This document shows, in pieces, positions 1-6,574 of a stretch of 10,707 bases of DNA (position 1 is its first letter; the number at the start of each line of letters is the position of its first letter). The stretch comes from Candidatus Pelagibacter sp. (GTDB lineage Bacteria > Pseudomonadota > Alphaproteobacteria > Pelagibacterales > Pelagibacteraceae). The notes below the pieces were generated by a model. It saw nothing but the letters and a program-made list of their open reading frames with translations, did no database searches and was not told the origin of the DNA. The stretch covers positions 1 to 10,707 of the forward strand of contig JAOJAE010000025.1 of NCBI GenBank assembly GCA_028227525.1. Direction: 5' to 3'. The translations under genes and the position numbers were made by a program.

Positions 1-1
1 T

Positions 2-922
2 CATAGAACAAATCCTGAATTTACATTTGAACCTAATAAGGATACTCCTAAATCAATTTGGAAGTATTTATTGACATCAAATTTATTATATAAAATTCAA
101 GATTTAGAAATTACTGATATAGAAAAAATATCTACTATTGAAAAAGCTACACATGACAAAAATTATTCAGAAGAAGAATTATTTGAGTTTTATAAGCGAT
201 TTCAATTTAATTTAGAACAACTGTTAAATACAAAAGAGTCCTATAAAACCTTATCTTCTATTGAGGGTAAAGCTTTAGTTTATCAAAGATTGCTTTTAAC
301 TGAAGAGCCAAAACTGAAACTTGAACTAATGAAAATTTTAAAAGATATTTTTGAATCTGAAGATATTGGTAATGCTTTTGATACAGAGTTAGCAAAATTT
401 TTAAAAAAAATTGACGAAACAGATGTGCCTTCTAACTTTACTACTTTTTACAACCAACACATAAAAAATGATGAAATTACTAATAAAAAAATTAAGTATA
501 ATAATAAAATATTACATCAATCAAAATTAGTAAATTATTTTAATGGAGATTATGCCAAGTCAAAAATTGAGGAGGACCTTGAAAAGTTTCTAAAAAAAAT
601 AAAAAAAGATAAAAAATATTTTTTATCAAAAAAAGATATAATTTTTCTTGAGGCATTAAAATCTGATGGAATTGAAATTTCAAAAAAATATGAAAATCTG
701 TATGAAATTAATAAATCAGAAATGCCAAGAGACATTCAAGAAATGATTAATAATAATGAAACTGGAGCTGCATTACTTAGAATTATAGAAGTAATTGGAC
801 CAGAAAAAATTGAAGATATAGATGATGATACAGTTTATTTTATAATTAATACATTGAACCAATTAAATGCTGACTTAATTAGGAATAAGCTTTTATTAAA
901 AGTTCTTCCTTTAAAAGTTTAG
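2..922 (+). CDS. Unrecognised Lys/Glu/Asn-rich protein, 5' end cut by window
   Basis: This reading frame is open from the first bases of the window to a TAG at 920-922, so the gene very probably starts outside the window. The first possible internal start is a TTG at 71, but in-frame sequence upstream of it (HRTNPEFTFEPNK...) reads like ordinary protein. About 306 residues are visible. No signal peptide, membrane segment or catalytic motif stands out. It is highly charged, rich in K, E, D, I and N, and predicted by eye to be largely helical, possibly a solenoid or scaffold protein. The C-terminal part (ALLRIIEVIG, then a DIDDDT turn and LNQLNADLIRN) looks like a compact, conserved helical module. 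It ends 23 bp before def on the same strand, so it may be cotranscribed with def-fmt-truA. I do not recognise the family and assign no function. Confidence 0.8.
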   Translation, partial: HRTNPEFTFEPNKDTPKSIWKYLLTSNLLYKIQDLEITDIEKISTIEKATHDKNYSEEELFEFYKRFQFNLEQLLNTKESYKTLSSIEGKALVYQRLLLTEEPKLKLELMKILKDIFESEDIGNAFDTELAKFLKKIDETDVPSNFTTFYNQHIKNDEITNKKIKYNNKILHQSKLVNYFNGDYAKSKIEEDLEKFLKKIKKDKKYFLSKKDIIFLEALKSDGIEISKKYENLYEINKSEMPRDIQEMINNNETGAALLRIIEVIGPEKIEDIDDDTVYFIINTLNQLNADLIRNKLLLKVLPLKV

Positions 923-945
923 AAATTATAATAAAATAATTCAAG

Positions 946-1461
946 ATGGCTGCTAAAACTATAATTACAGAACCTAATAAACTGCTTAGACAGATTTCAA
1001 AACCTGTCGAAAGTGTCGGTAAAGAAGAACAACAACTAATGAATGATATGCTGGATACGATGTATGCAGCCAATGGTATAGGCCTTGCTGCAATTCAAAT
1101 AGGTATCCCAAAAAGAATTATAGTAATGGATATAGGTAAAGATGAAAAAAAAGAACCCAGATATTTTGTAAATCCAGTTATTGTGAATAAAGATAAAATT
1201 AAAAATACACATGAAGAAGGATGCTTGTCAGTCCCAGATCAGTTCGCAGAAATAGATAGACCAAGTAAATGTGAAGTAGAATATCTTGATTATAATGGAA
1301 AAAAACAATTATTAAAAGCTGATGGATTGCTTGCAACATGCATACAACATGAAATGGATCACTTAGAAGGAATATTATTTATAGATTACCTATCAAAATT
1401 AAAAAAATCTATGATTATAAAAAAACTTTCTAAATTAAAATCAAATACTGCAGTTCTTTAA
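946..1461 (+). CDS. def: Peptide deformylase
   Basis: Metal-dependent cytoplasmic hydrolase that removes the formyl group from the N-terminal methionine of nascent proteins. All three family motifs are present in the 171-residue product: GIGLAAIQ at residues 44-51 (motif GxGLAAxQ), EGCLSVP at 91-97 with the metal-binding Cys93, and HEMDH at 135-139 with metal ligands His135 and His139 and catalytic Glu136. Length is normal for a bacterial enzyme, and the short basic C-terminal tail is typical of type 1 enzymes. The ATG at 946 gives a standard N-terminus (ITEPNKLLRQISKPV). No Shine-Dalgarno sequence is visible upstream. fmt starts 3 bp after its stop, so the enzymes that add and remove the formyl group are almost certainly in one transcript, a very common bacterial arrangement. 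Confidence 0.97.
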   Translation: MAAKTIITEPNKLLRQISKPVESVGKEEQQLMNDMLDTMYAANGIGLAAIQIGIPKRIIVMDIGKDEKKEPRYFVNPVIVNKDKIKNTHEEGCLSVPDQFAEIDRPSKCEVEYLDYNGKKQLLKADGLLATCIQHEMDHLEGILFIDYLSKLKKSMIIKKLSKLKSNTAVL

Positions 1462-1464
1462 TTC

Positions 1465-2388
1465 ATGGCAAAAAAGATAGTTTTTATGGGTACCCCAATG
1501 TTTGCTGTACCTATATTAAAATCCCTATATCAAAATGGTTATCCTATATCAGATGTTTATACTCAACCTCCTCAAAAATCACAAAGAGGTCAGAAAATTA
1601 ATAAATCTCCTATACAAGGGATTGCTGAAACTTTAAATTTAGATTTTAGAACTCCAAAATATTTAAAAGATAATAAAGAGGAATATGAATATTTTCAAAG
1701 TATAGGTGCTGATCTTGCAATAGTTGTTGCATATGGACAAATTATTCCAAAAGAATTTTTAACTTTAACCAAAAAAGGATTTATTAATATTCACGCATCT
1801 CTTTTACCAAAATGGAGAGGTGCAGCCCCTATACAAAGATCTATAATGAATCTTGATACAGAAACAGGAGTTAGTATCATGAAAATAGCTGAAGAACTTG
1901 ATACAGGCCCAGTATGCAATACCTTTAAAATAAATTTAGAAAATAATTTAAATGCTAGTGACGTGGCTGATAAATTATCTTTAATAGCAGCTGAAAAAAT
2001 ATTAGATAATATTGATAATATTTTGGAAGATAGAGTAAAATTTATTGACCAAGATCATTCGAAGGCAACATATGCATCTAAAATTCAAAAAGCTGAAGGT
2101 GAAATTAATTGGAATGATGAAGCAAAAGTTATTATTGGAAAAATAAATGGTTTGCATCCGGCGCCGGGCGCTTTTTTTATTTATAAAGGGGAAAGATACA
2201 AAATTTTAAAAGCAGAAATTGGTAATGGTGTTGGAAAACCAGGAGAAGTTGTTTCAAATTATTTAGAAGTTGTTTGTGGAGGTAAACAAACGATAAAAAT
2301 TAAAGAAATCCAAAGACAAGGAAAAAAGCCTCAAAATATTGGTGAATTTATGCTTGGATCACAGATAAAACAAGGAACTGTAATTTAA
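1465..2388 (+). CDS. fmt: Methionyl-tRNA formyltransferase
   Basis: Transfers a formyl group from 10-formyltetrahydrofolate to the amino group of Met-tRNA(fMet), producing the initiator for translation. The 307-residue protein has the usual length. It starts with the Rossmann-like segment IVFMGTPMFAV (5-15). The folate/catalytic region is at 108-123, with Asn108 and His110 followed by SLLPKWRGAAPIQ. LDTGPV follows at 145-150 with the catalytic Asp146. These correspond to the Asn-His-Asp triad of the formyltransferase family. The C-terminal tRNA-binding domain begins around residue 205 and includes HPAPGAFF (231-238). The gene lies 3 bp after def and directly abuts truA with no intergenic base. 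Its codons 232-236 are strikingly GC-rich and form a hairpin followed by a T-run, listed separately. Confidence 0.97.
   Translation: MAKKIVFMGTPMFAVPILKSLYQNGYPISDVYTQPPQKSQRGQKINKSPIQGIAETLNLDFRTPKYLKDNKEEYEYFQSIGADLAIVVAYGQIIPKEFLTLTKKGFINIHASLLPKWRGAAPIQRSIMNLDTETGVSIMKIAEELDTGPVCNTFKINLENNLNASDVADKLSLIAAEKILDNIDNILEDRVKFIDQDHSKATYASKIQKAEGEINWNDEAKVIIGKINGLHPAPGAFFIYKGERYKILKAEIGNGVGKPGEVVSNYLEVVCGGKQTIKIKEIQRQGKKPQNIGEFMLGSQIKQGTVI
2158..2178 (+). terminator. Terminator-like GC hairpin plus T7 inside fmt (candidate)
   Basis: Within fmt the DNA reads GCGC (2161-2164), loop CGG, GCGC (2168-2171), immediately followed by seven T residues (2172-2178). A G-U pair could add a fifth base pair. 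The same stretch contains the perfect palindrome CCGGCGCCGG (2158-2167). In DNA this AT-rich, 14 consecutive G/C bases are exceptional. The form (short GC stem then U-run) matches a weak intrinsic terminator on the plus strand. It encodes the conserved-looking PAPGAFF segment, so protein constraint may explain part of it, but the third positions (CCG, GCG, CCG, GGC) are free to be A or T. Whether it stops or pauses transcription is not known. Confidence 0.3.
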
Positions 2389-3129
2389 ATGGCAAGGTAT
2401 CAATTGCTTATTGAATATGTGGGTACAGATTTTAGGGGTTGGCAAATTCAAAAAAGAGGCTCAACAATTCAAGGGCTTATTCAAGAAAAACTAACAAAAC
2501 TTCTAAAAGAAAAAATAATTTTAAATGGTTCTGGCAGAACTGACACCGGAGTTCATGCAATTGAACAGTCTGGACACTTTGATTATAAAAATGAAATTAA
2601 AGATTTATCAAAGTTTTTAAAATCAATTAATCATTTTTTAAATGATCAAGGTGTTGCAATAAAAAAGATAAGAAAAAGAAGCAATAAATTTCACTCAAGA
2701 TTTTCTGCAAAACAAAGGATTTATAAATATATAATATTTAATCAAATTAGTGCTCCAGTTATTGAAAAAAAAAGAGGATGGCATGTTAGAAAACCTTTGG
2801 ATTTAGATTTAATTAAAAAGGGAGCAAAAAAATTAGTTGGAACTCATGATTACTCTACTTTTAGATCTTCAAGCTGCCATGCTAAAAGTCCAATTAAAAC
2901 AATCAAATCAGTGAAAGTAAAATCATCAAAAAGTAAAATAGAAATTGAGTTTAACTCACAATCTTTTTTACAGCAACAGGTTAGATCTATGGTTGGTTGC
3001 CTAAAATACTTAGGTGAAAAAAAATGGGATTTACAAAAATTCAATAAAGTATTTAAATCTAAAAAAAGAATTCTATGTGCACCACCTGCACCACCCGAGG
3101 GTCTTTTTTTAATGAGAGTTATTTATTAA
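2389..3129 (+). CDS. truA: tRNA pseudouridine(38-40) synthase TruA
   Basis: Converts uridines 38, 39 and 40 in the anticodon stem-loop of many tRNAs to pseudouridine. The 246-residue product begins with the family start RYQLLIEYVGTDFRGWQ. It carries GSGRTDTGVHA around residues 48-57 with the catalytic Asp52, the active-site Tyr112 in RIYKYIIFN, the GTHDYSTFRS block (151-160), and the SFLQQQVRSMVG motif (192-203) with a conserved Arg199. It ends with the usual APPEGLFLMRV. Length is normal. Its ATG directly follows the fmt TAA, which suggests coupled translation. The last 21 bp overlap the antisense end of the SET-domain gene, so the two transcription units collide here. A tandem CACC-rich stretch (3079-3096) encodes the Ala/Pro-rich C-terminus. 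Confidence 0.96.
   Translation: MARYQLLIEYVGTDFRGWQIQKRGSTIQGLIQEKLTKLLKEKIILNGSGRTDTGVHAIEQSGHFDYKNEIKDLSKFLKSINHFLNDQGVAIKKIRKRSNKFHSRFSAKQRIYKYIIFNQISAPVIEKKRGWHVRKPLDLDLIKKGAKKLVGTHDYSTFRSSSCHAKSPIKTIKSVKVKSSKSKIEIEFNSQSFLQQQVRSMVGCLKYLGEKKWDLQKFNKVFKSKKRILCAPPAPPEGLFLMRVIY
3061..3091 (-). terminator. Possible terminator of the minus-strand operon
   Basis: Reading the minus strand past the SET-gene stop, a perfect 5-bp inverted repeat GTGCA/TGCAC (3091-3077) encloses a GGTGG loop. After nine bases comes a run of seven T residues (3067-3061). This is the only hairpin-plus-T arrangement I see downstream of the ten-gene run. It lies inside the 3' end of truA. The 9-base gap before the T-run is longer than in a classical intrinsic terminator, and the bases also encode the conserved TruA C-terminus, so this is a weak call. 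Confidence 0.22.
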
Positions 3130-3600
3130 TTTATTTTTATTACTCATTGCAAATTTTTTATTAATTCGCCATCTAGACTCTGATCTTACTATATAGCCAC
3201 AGCAATTTTTAGATTTACATTTACATGGAAACTGTTTGTAGTTTTCATCATAACCAAATCCATAATCGCACGTAAGTTCTTCACCTTTTTTAATATCTCT
3301 TATGGCTTTGACCCATAATTTTAATCCTTTACCATCATAGTCACAATTATTATCACATGAATGATTAATTAATCTTGCTGTATTCCATGAAAAGTCACCA
3401 TCAAGATCATATCTTTTGTTAACTGTAAATAAGTAGATAGGTTTACTGTTATCATATTTATCAGACTCTTCAGTTTGTTTTTTAGTAATTAATTTACCTA
3501 TGTAATCAATTATTCTTGTACCTTCTTTAATATCTTTAGTTGCGTATAATCCTTTGCCTTTTTTATCAATGTCGGACTTTTTAATTCTATAGAGTTTCAT
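3109..3600 (-). CDS. SET-domain protein-lysine methyltransferase
   Basis: A 163-residue stand-alone SET domain, the S-adenosylmethionine-dependent fold that methylates lysine side chains, mostly known from eukaryotic histone methyltransferases but also present in some bacteria. Visible motifs in order: the N-terminal GKGLYA (15-20, glycine motif for SAM), INHSCDNNC (78-86, the NHSC motif that forms the SAM-binding pseudoknot), GEELTCDYG (106-114, with the catalytic Tyr113), and a post-SET motif CxCx4C at Cys126, Cys128 and Cys133. With Cys82 of NHSC these cysteines can form the single-zinc site known from DIM-5-type enzymes. The substrate cannot be read from sequence: a ribosomal protein, a DNA-binding protein or another target are all possible. 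It starts 30 bp downstream of the deacetylase gene on the same strand, and its 3' end overlaps truA by 21 bp. The basic C-terminal tail (RWRINKKFAMSNKNK) could contact nucleic acid. Confidence 0.92.
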   Translation of the reverse strand: MKLYRIKKSDIDKKGKGLYATKDIKEGTRIIDYIGKLITKKQTEESDKYDNSKPIYLFTVNKRYDLDGDFSWNTARLINHSCDNNCDYDGKGLKLWVKAIRDIKKGEELTCDYGFGYDENYKQFPCKCKSKNCCGYIVRSESRWRINKKFAMSNKNKLINNSH

Positions 3601-3622
3601 AATAGTTTTTTAGAGTTAATAT

Positions 3623-3639
3623 TTTAATTATCAATTAAA
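3623..3639. repeat. AT-only inverted repeat at the end of the deacetylase gene
   Basis: A perfect 7-bp inverted repeat TTTAATT/AATTAAA separated by three bases (ATC on the plus strand) overlaps the stop codon of the deacetylase gene, in the 30-bp gap before the SET gene. It contains no G or C in the stem, so the RNA hairpin would be unstable. In DNA this AT-rich it may be chance. No T-run typical of a terminator follows it on the minus strand. Confidence 0.25.
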
Positions 3640-4560
3640 TTCTATCAGAGCATCCACATGTCTTTTAGTACTCTGTTGAAGAGCTTTAAGATCATAACCC
3701 CCTTCAAGAATTGAAACTACATTTCCGTTACATATTGATTTAGAAATTTCTAATGTTCTTTTTGTTAAGTGGTAAAAATCTTCTGAACTTAGTCTTAATT
3801 GTGCTAAAGGATCATCGATATGAGCATCAAAACCCGCAGAAAATAACAAAAATTCTGGTTTAAATTCTTTTAATTTTTTTAATACATGTTCATATGCATT
3901 TAGATATTCTTTAGCTGTTGTACCTGCTTCAAGTGGAATGTTTAAAATATTATTAAACTTACCTTTTTCTTTTTCTGAGCCACTTCCTGGATAGTAAGGA
4001 TATTGATGAGTTGAAATATATAACACTTTTTCATTATTATAGAAAATATCTTGTGTTCCATTTCCATGATGAACATCAAAATCTATAATTGCAACTTTAT
4101 TGTACTTATATTTTTCAATTAGATAATTAGCACCTACTGCAACATTATTATATATACAAAATCCCATAGCTTTGTTTTTTTCTGCATGATGACCTGGTGG
4201 TCTTACAGCACAAAACGCATTTTTAAATTCTTTTTTTTGAACACCATCGATGGCTGCGATTATAGATCCTACAGCATCTTTTGTTGCCTCTTTGCTTCCA
4301 GGCGAAACTACGGTGTCACCATCAAGAAAAGCTAAACCATTCTCTGGAAACGATTTATTAACCAAGTTTATGTATTCAGTAGAGTGTGTATTAATTAAAA
4401 AAGATTGATCAAATTTAGTTGGTTTTTTCCAAACTAATTCTTTGTTATCAATTTTTTTAAAGTTATCAATAATTGCTGTAACCCTATCAATTTTTTCTGG
4501 ATGTCCATCACCTGTATTATGATTTTGATAAGTATCAGAGGTAATTAAACCTGTTTTCAC
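3631..4560 (-). CDS. Histone deacetylase family (HDAC/AcuC/APAH superfamily) deacetylase
   Basis: Zinc-dependent deacetylase of the arginase/deacetylase fold, closest in motif style to class II HDAC-like bacterial amidohydrolases. Motifs in order: GHPE (19-22), RPPGHHA (120-126) with the catalytic His pair 124/125, GFCIYNN (133-139), IDFDVHHGNGTQ (159-170) with zinc ligands Asp162 and His164, SAGFDAH (241-247) followed by DDPL with zinc ligand Asp250, and EGGYD (286-290) with transition-state Tyr289. All key residues are present, so the enzyme should be active. The length (309) is that of a single-domain bacterial enzyme. It uses a GTG start at 4560-4558 that overlaps the dapE TGA stop (GTGA), so translation is probably coupled to dapE. 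The substrate may be acetyl-lysine in proteins, an acetylated polyamine or another small amide. Sequence alone does not decide. The SET methyltransferase follows on the same strand. Confidence 0.95.
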   Translation of the reverse strand: MKTGLITSDTYQNHNTGDGHPEKIDRVTAIIDNFKKIDNKELVWKKPTKFDQSFLINTHSTEYINLVNKSFPENGLAFLDGDTVVSPGSKEATKDAVGSIIAAIDGVQKKEFKNAFCAVRPPGHHAEKNKAMGFCIYNNVAVGANYLIEKYKYNKVAIIDFDVHHGNGTQDIFYNNEKVLYISTHQYPYYPGSGSEKEKGKFNNILNIPLEAGTTAKEYLNAYEHVLKKLKEFKPEFLLFSAGFDAHIDDPLAQLRLSSEDFYHLTKRTLEISKSICNGNVVSILEGGYDLKALQQSTKRHVDALIEFN

Positions 4561-5714
4561 TTAAAATAATTTTGTAAAATATTTGAGTAAATCAAAGTAA
4601 GTTTTTTTAAGTCAGACAACGAAACAGCTTCATCTACTTTGTGCATTGTTTTACCAACTAAACCAAATTCTAAACAAGGAGCTATTTTTCTAATAAATCT
4701 TGCATCAGAAGTACCACCTGTTGTAGACAGTTGAGGTTTAATTTTTGTAATTTTTTTAATGATATCTCTAATCATAAAAGTTGTATTATTTGGCTTTGTA
4801 AGAAACGCTTCACCAGAAACACTATAATCTATTTTATATTTTGATTTATTCTTACTGCTTATTCTTTTTATAATTTTATCAATTTTCTTTTTTAAAGAGC
4901 TTGAAGAGTGTTTATTATTAAATCTAATATTAAATGTAGCATTTGCTAAGCCTGGAATTACATTATCTGCAGAATTATCAATATTGATTTTAGTAACCTC
5001 AAGATTTGTTGGTTGAAAATCCTTTGTACCATTATCAAACTTAATCTCTTTCAATTCTCTTAAAATTTGCACGAGTGCTGTGGATGGATTATTTGCTCTT
5101 TGAGGATACGCCACATGACCTTGAATACCTACAATTGACAGTCTACCAGTCATACTTCCTCTTCGTCCTATTTTAATCATTTCACCTAATTTATTAGGAT
5201 TAGTAGGCTCACCAACTAAACAAAAATCTATTTTTTCTTTTTTCTTTCTTAAATAATCGACTACTTTTTTAGTCCCATTGATTGCCACTCCTTCTTCATC
5301 TCCTGTAATTAAAAGACTAATAGAGCCATTAAATTTTCTTTTATTTTCAACAAAATTACTTACTGCTGAAACAAATGCAGCAATAGAGCTTTTCATGTCA
5401 TTAGCACCTCTTCCAATTAAGTAACCTTTTTTGATAAAGGGTTTAAACGGATTTACAGTCCAATCTTTTAAATTTCCTGCAGGAACAACATCTAAGTGGC
5501 CTGCATAACAGAAATTTGGACCTTTATTACCAAGTCTTGCGTAAAGATTTTTAACTGGTTTGCTATTCTTTTCTTTGAACTCTAAAATTTTAGTTTTAAA
5601 TCCTAGTGTTTTGAGTTTTTTTTCTAAAAACTTCATTATTCCAGCATCAATAGGTGTAACAGTTGGAAATTTAATTAGCTCCTTAGCTAATTGAAGTTCA
5701 TTAATTGATGCCAT
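4557..5714 (-). CDS. dapE: Succinyl-diaminopimelate desuccinylase
   Basis: Hydrolyses N-succinyl-LL-2,6-diaminopimelate to LL-diaminopimelate and succinate in the lysine/peptidoglycan precursor pathway. It is a two-metal M20-family enzyme. The 385-residue protein shows GHLDVVPAG (72-80) with metal ligand His73 and Asp75, GRGANDMKSS (101-110) with bridging Asp106, TGDEEG (137-142) with general base Glu140 and ligand Glu141, GEPT (168-171) with Glu169, and a C-terminal MHKVDE with His358. Together these match the E. coli DapE metal site. TGGTSDARF near the C-terminus is also a DapE signature and separates it from ArgE or carboxypeptidases. Residues about 181-293 form the inserted dimerisation domain. 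It lies 7 bp after dapD, the enzyme two steps earlier in the pathway, and overlaps the downstream deacetylase by 4 bp. Confidence 0.96.
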   Translation of the reverse strand: MASINELQLAKELIKFPTVTPIDAGIMKFLEKKLKTLGFKTKILEFKEKNSKPVKNLYARLGNKGPNFCYAGHLDVVPAGNLKDWTVNPFKPFIKKGYLIGRGANDMKSSIAAFVSAVSNFVENKRKFNGSISLLITGDEEGVAINGTKKVVDYLRKKKEKIDFCLVGEPTNPNKLGEMIKIGRRGSMTGRLSIVGIQGHVAYPQRANNPSTALVQILRELKEIKFDNGTKDFQPTNLEVTKINIDNSADNVIPGLANATFNIRFNNKHSSSSLKKKIDKIIKRISSKNKSKYKIDYSVSGEAFLTKPNNTTFMIRDIIKKITKIKPQLSTTGGTSDARFIRKIAPCLEFGLVGKTMHKVDEAVSLSDLKKLTLIYSNILQNYFK

Positions 5715-5721
5715 AATAAAT

Positions 5722-6552
5722 CTATTCTCTTAAAAGATCGTTAACAGAAGTTTTGGATCTTGTTTTTTCATCCACCTGTTTAATGATAACAGCACAATAA
5801 AGCGATGGGGCAGAAGCATTATTTTTATCAGGCAATGATCCAGGAACCACAACAGAATAAGGAGGAATTTTTCCATAAGTTATTTCTCCAGTTTTTCTAT
5901 TTACTATTTTAGTTGATTGTCCAATATACATACCCATACTTAAAACAGATCCTTCTCCAACAATAACACCTTCAACTACTTCTGACATTGCTCCAATAAA
6001 ACAATTATCTTCAATAATAGTTGGTAATGCTTGAGCAGGTTCTAACACTCCACCAATTCCACTTCCTGCAGAGATATGACAATTTTTTCCTATTTGGCAA
6101 CAACTACCAGCACGACTGAATGTGTCCATCATAGTACCTTCATCAATATAAGCTCCAATATTAACATAGCAGGGCATTAGCACTGCATTTTTTCCAACAA
6201 AAGAACCTTTTCTTACAGGAGAATTTGGTACCATTCTAAATCCAGCTTTCTCATGATCTTCTTTTGTCCAACCAGCTGTTTTTCCTTTTAACAAATGTGC
6301 TTTGTCATACCAGCTACTGTAAGGACCACTTAAATTTTCCATTGGGTAAATTCTAAAGCTTAACATTATAGCTTTTTTAATATGCTGATGAGTAACCCAT
6401 TCACCATTAATTTTTTCTGCAACTCTAACTTTACCACTATCTAAATCAGCAATCATTTGATTGATGGTATCTTTTAAACTTTGTTCAGAATCTTGGTTTA
6501 CGTTATCTCTATTTTCCCAGGCATCATTTATTATTTTTTCGATATCACTCAT
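5722..6552 (-). CDS. dapD: Tetrahydrodipicolinate N-succinyltransferase
   Basis: Uses succinyl-CoA to make N-succinyl-2-amino-6-ketopimelate from tetrahydrodipicolinate, committing the cell to the succinylase route to diaminopimelate. The 276-residue length matches the family. The N-terminal helical domain opens with the typical IINDAWENRD. From about residue 108 to 240 the hexapeptide-repeat pattern of a left-handed beta helix is visible, including VNIGAYIDEG (130-139), MMDTFS with the probable catalytic Asp143, and EDNCFIGAMSEVVEG. The family consensus segment that usually reads TWATVGSCAQ is TFSRAGSCCQ here, a mild variant with an extra cysteine. The aminotransferase acting between DapD and DapE is not in the window; ArgD often fills that role. 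It stands 22 bp after the phosphatase gene and 7 bp before dapE. Confidence 0.97.
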   Translation of the reverse strand: MSDIEKIINDAWENRDNVNQDSEQSLKDTINQMIADLDSGKVRVAEKINGEWVTHQHIKKAIMLSFRIYPMENLSGPYSSWYDKAHLLKGKTAGWTKEDHEKAGFRMVPNSPVRKGSFVGKNAVLMPCYVNIGAYIDEGTMMDTFSRAGSCCQIGKNCHISAGSGIGGVLEPAQALPTIIEDNCFIGAMSEVVEGVIVGEGSVLSMGMYIGQSTKIVNRKTGEITYGKIPPYSVVVPGSLPDKNNASAPSLYCAVIIKQVDEKTRSKTSVNDLLRE

Positions 6553-6574
6553 ATTTTTTAATTAGATAGTTAAT

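Noticed and set aside
71..73. TTG at 71 as the true start of the first gene
   Set aside because: The frame is open all the way to the window edge with normal protein-like sequence upstream, so an edge truncation is more likely than a TTG start.
550..735. Minus-strand reading frame of 61 codons inside the first gene
   Set aside because: It is antisense to a longer, well-formed frame, has low-complexity Phe/Ser-rich composition typical of the complement of Lys-rich coding DNA, and no motif.
879..1073. Minus-strand reading frame of 64 codons over the start of def
   Set aside because: It overlaps the conserved coding start of def on the other strand; its hydrophobic look is the mirror of def codons.
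2850..3044. Minus-strand reading frame of 64 codons inside truA
   Set aside because: Lies fully within conserved truA sequence and has no family motif.
3093..3110. ACC-CGAG-GGT followed by T7 at the truA 3' end as a plus-strand terminator
   Set aside because: The stem is only 3 bp (4 bp would leave a 2-base loop), and the bases encode the conserved EGLFLM of TruA, so chance plus coding constraint explains it better.
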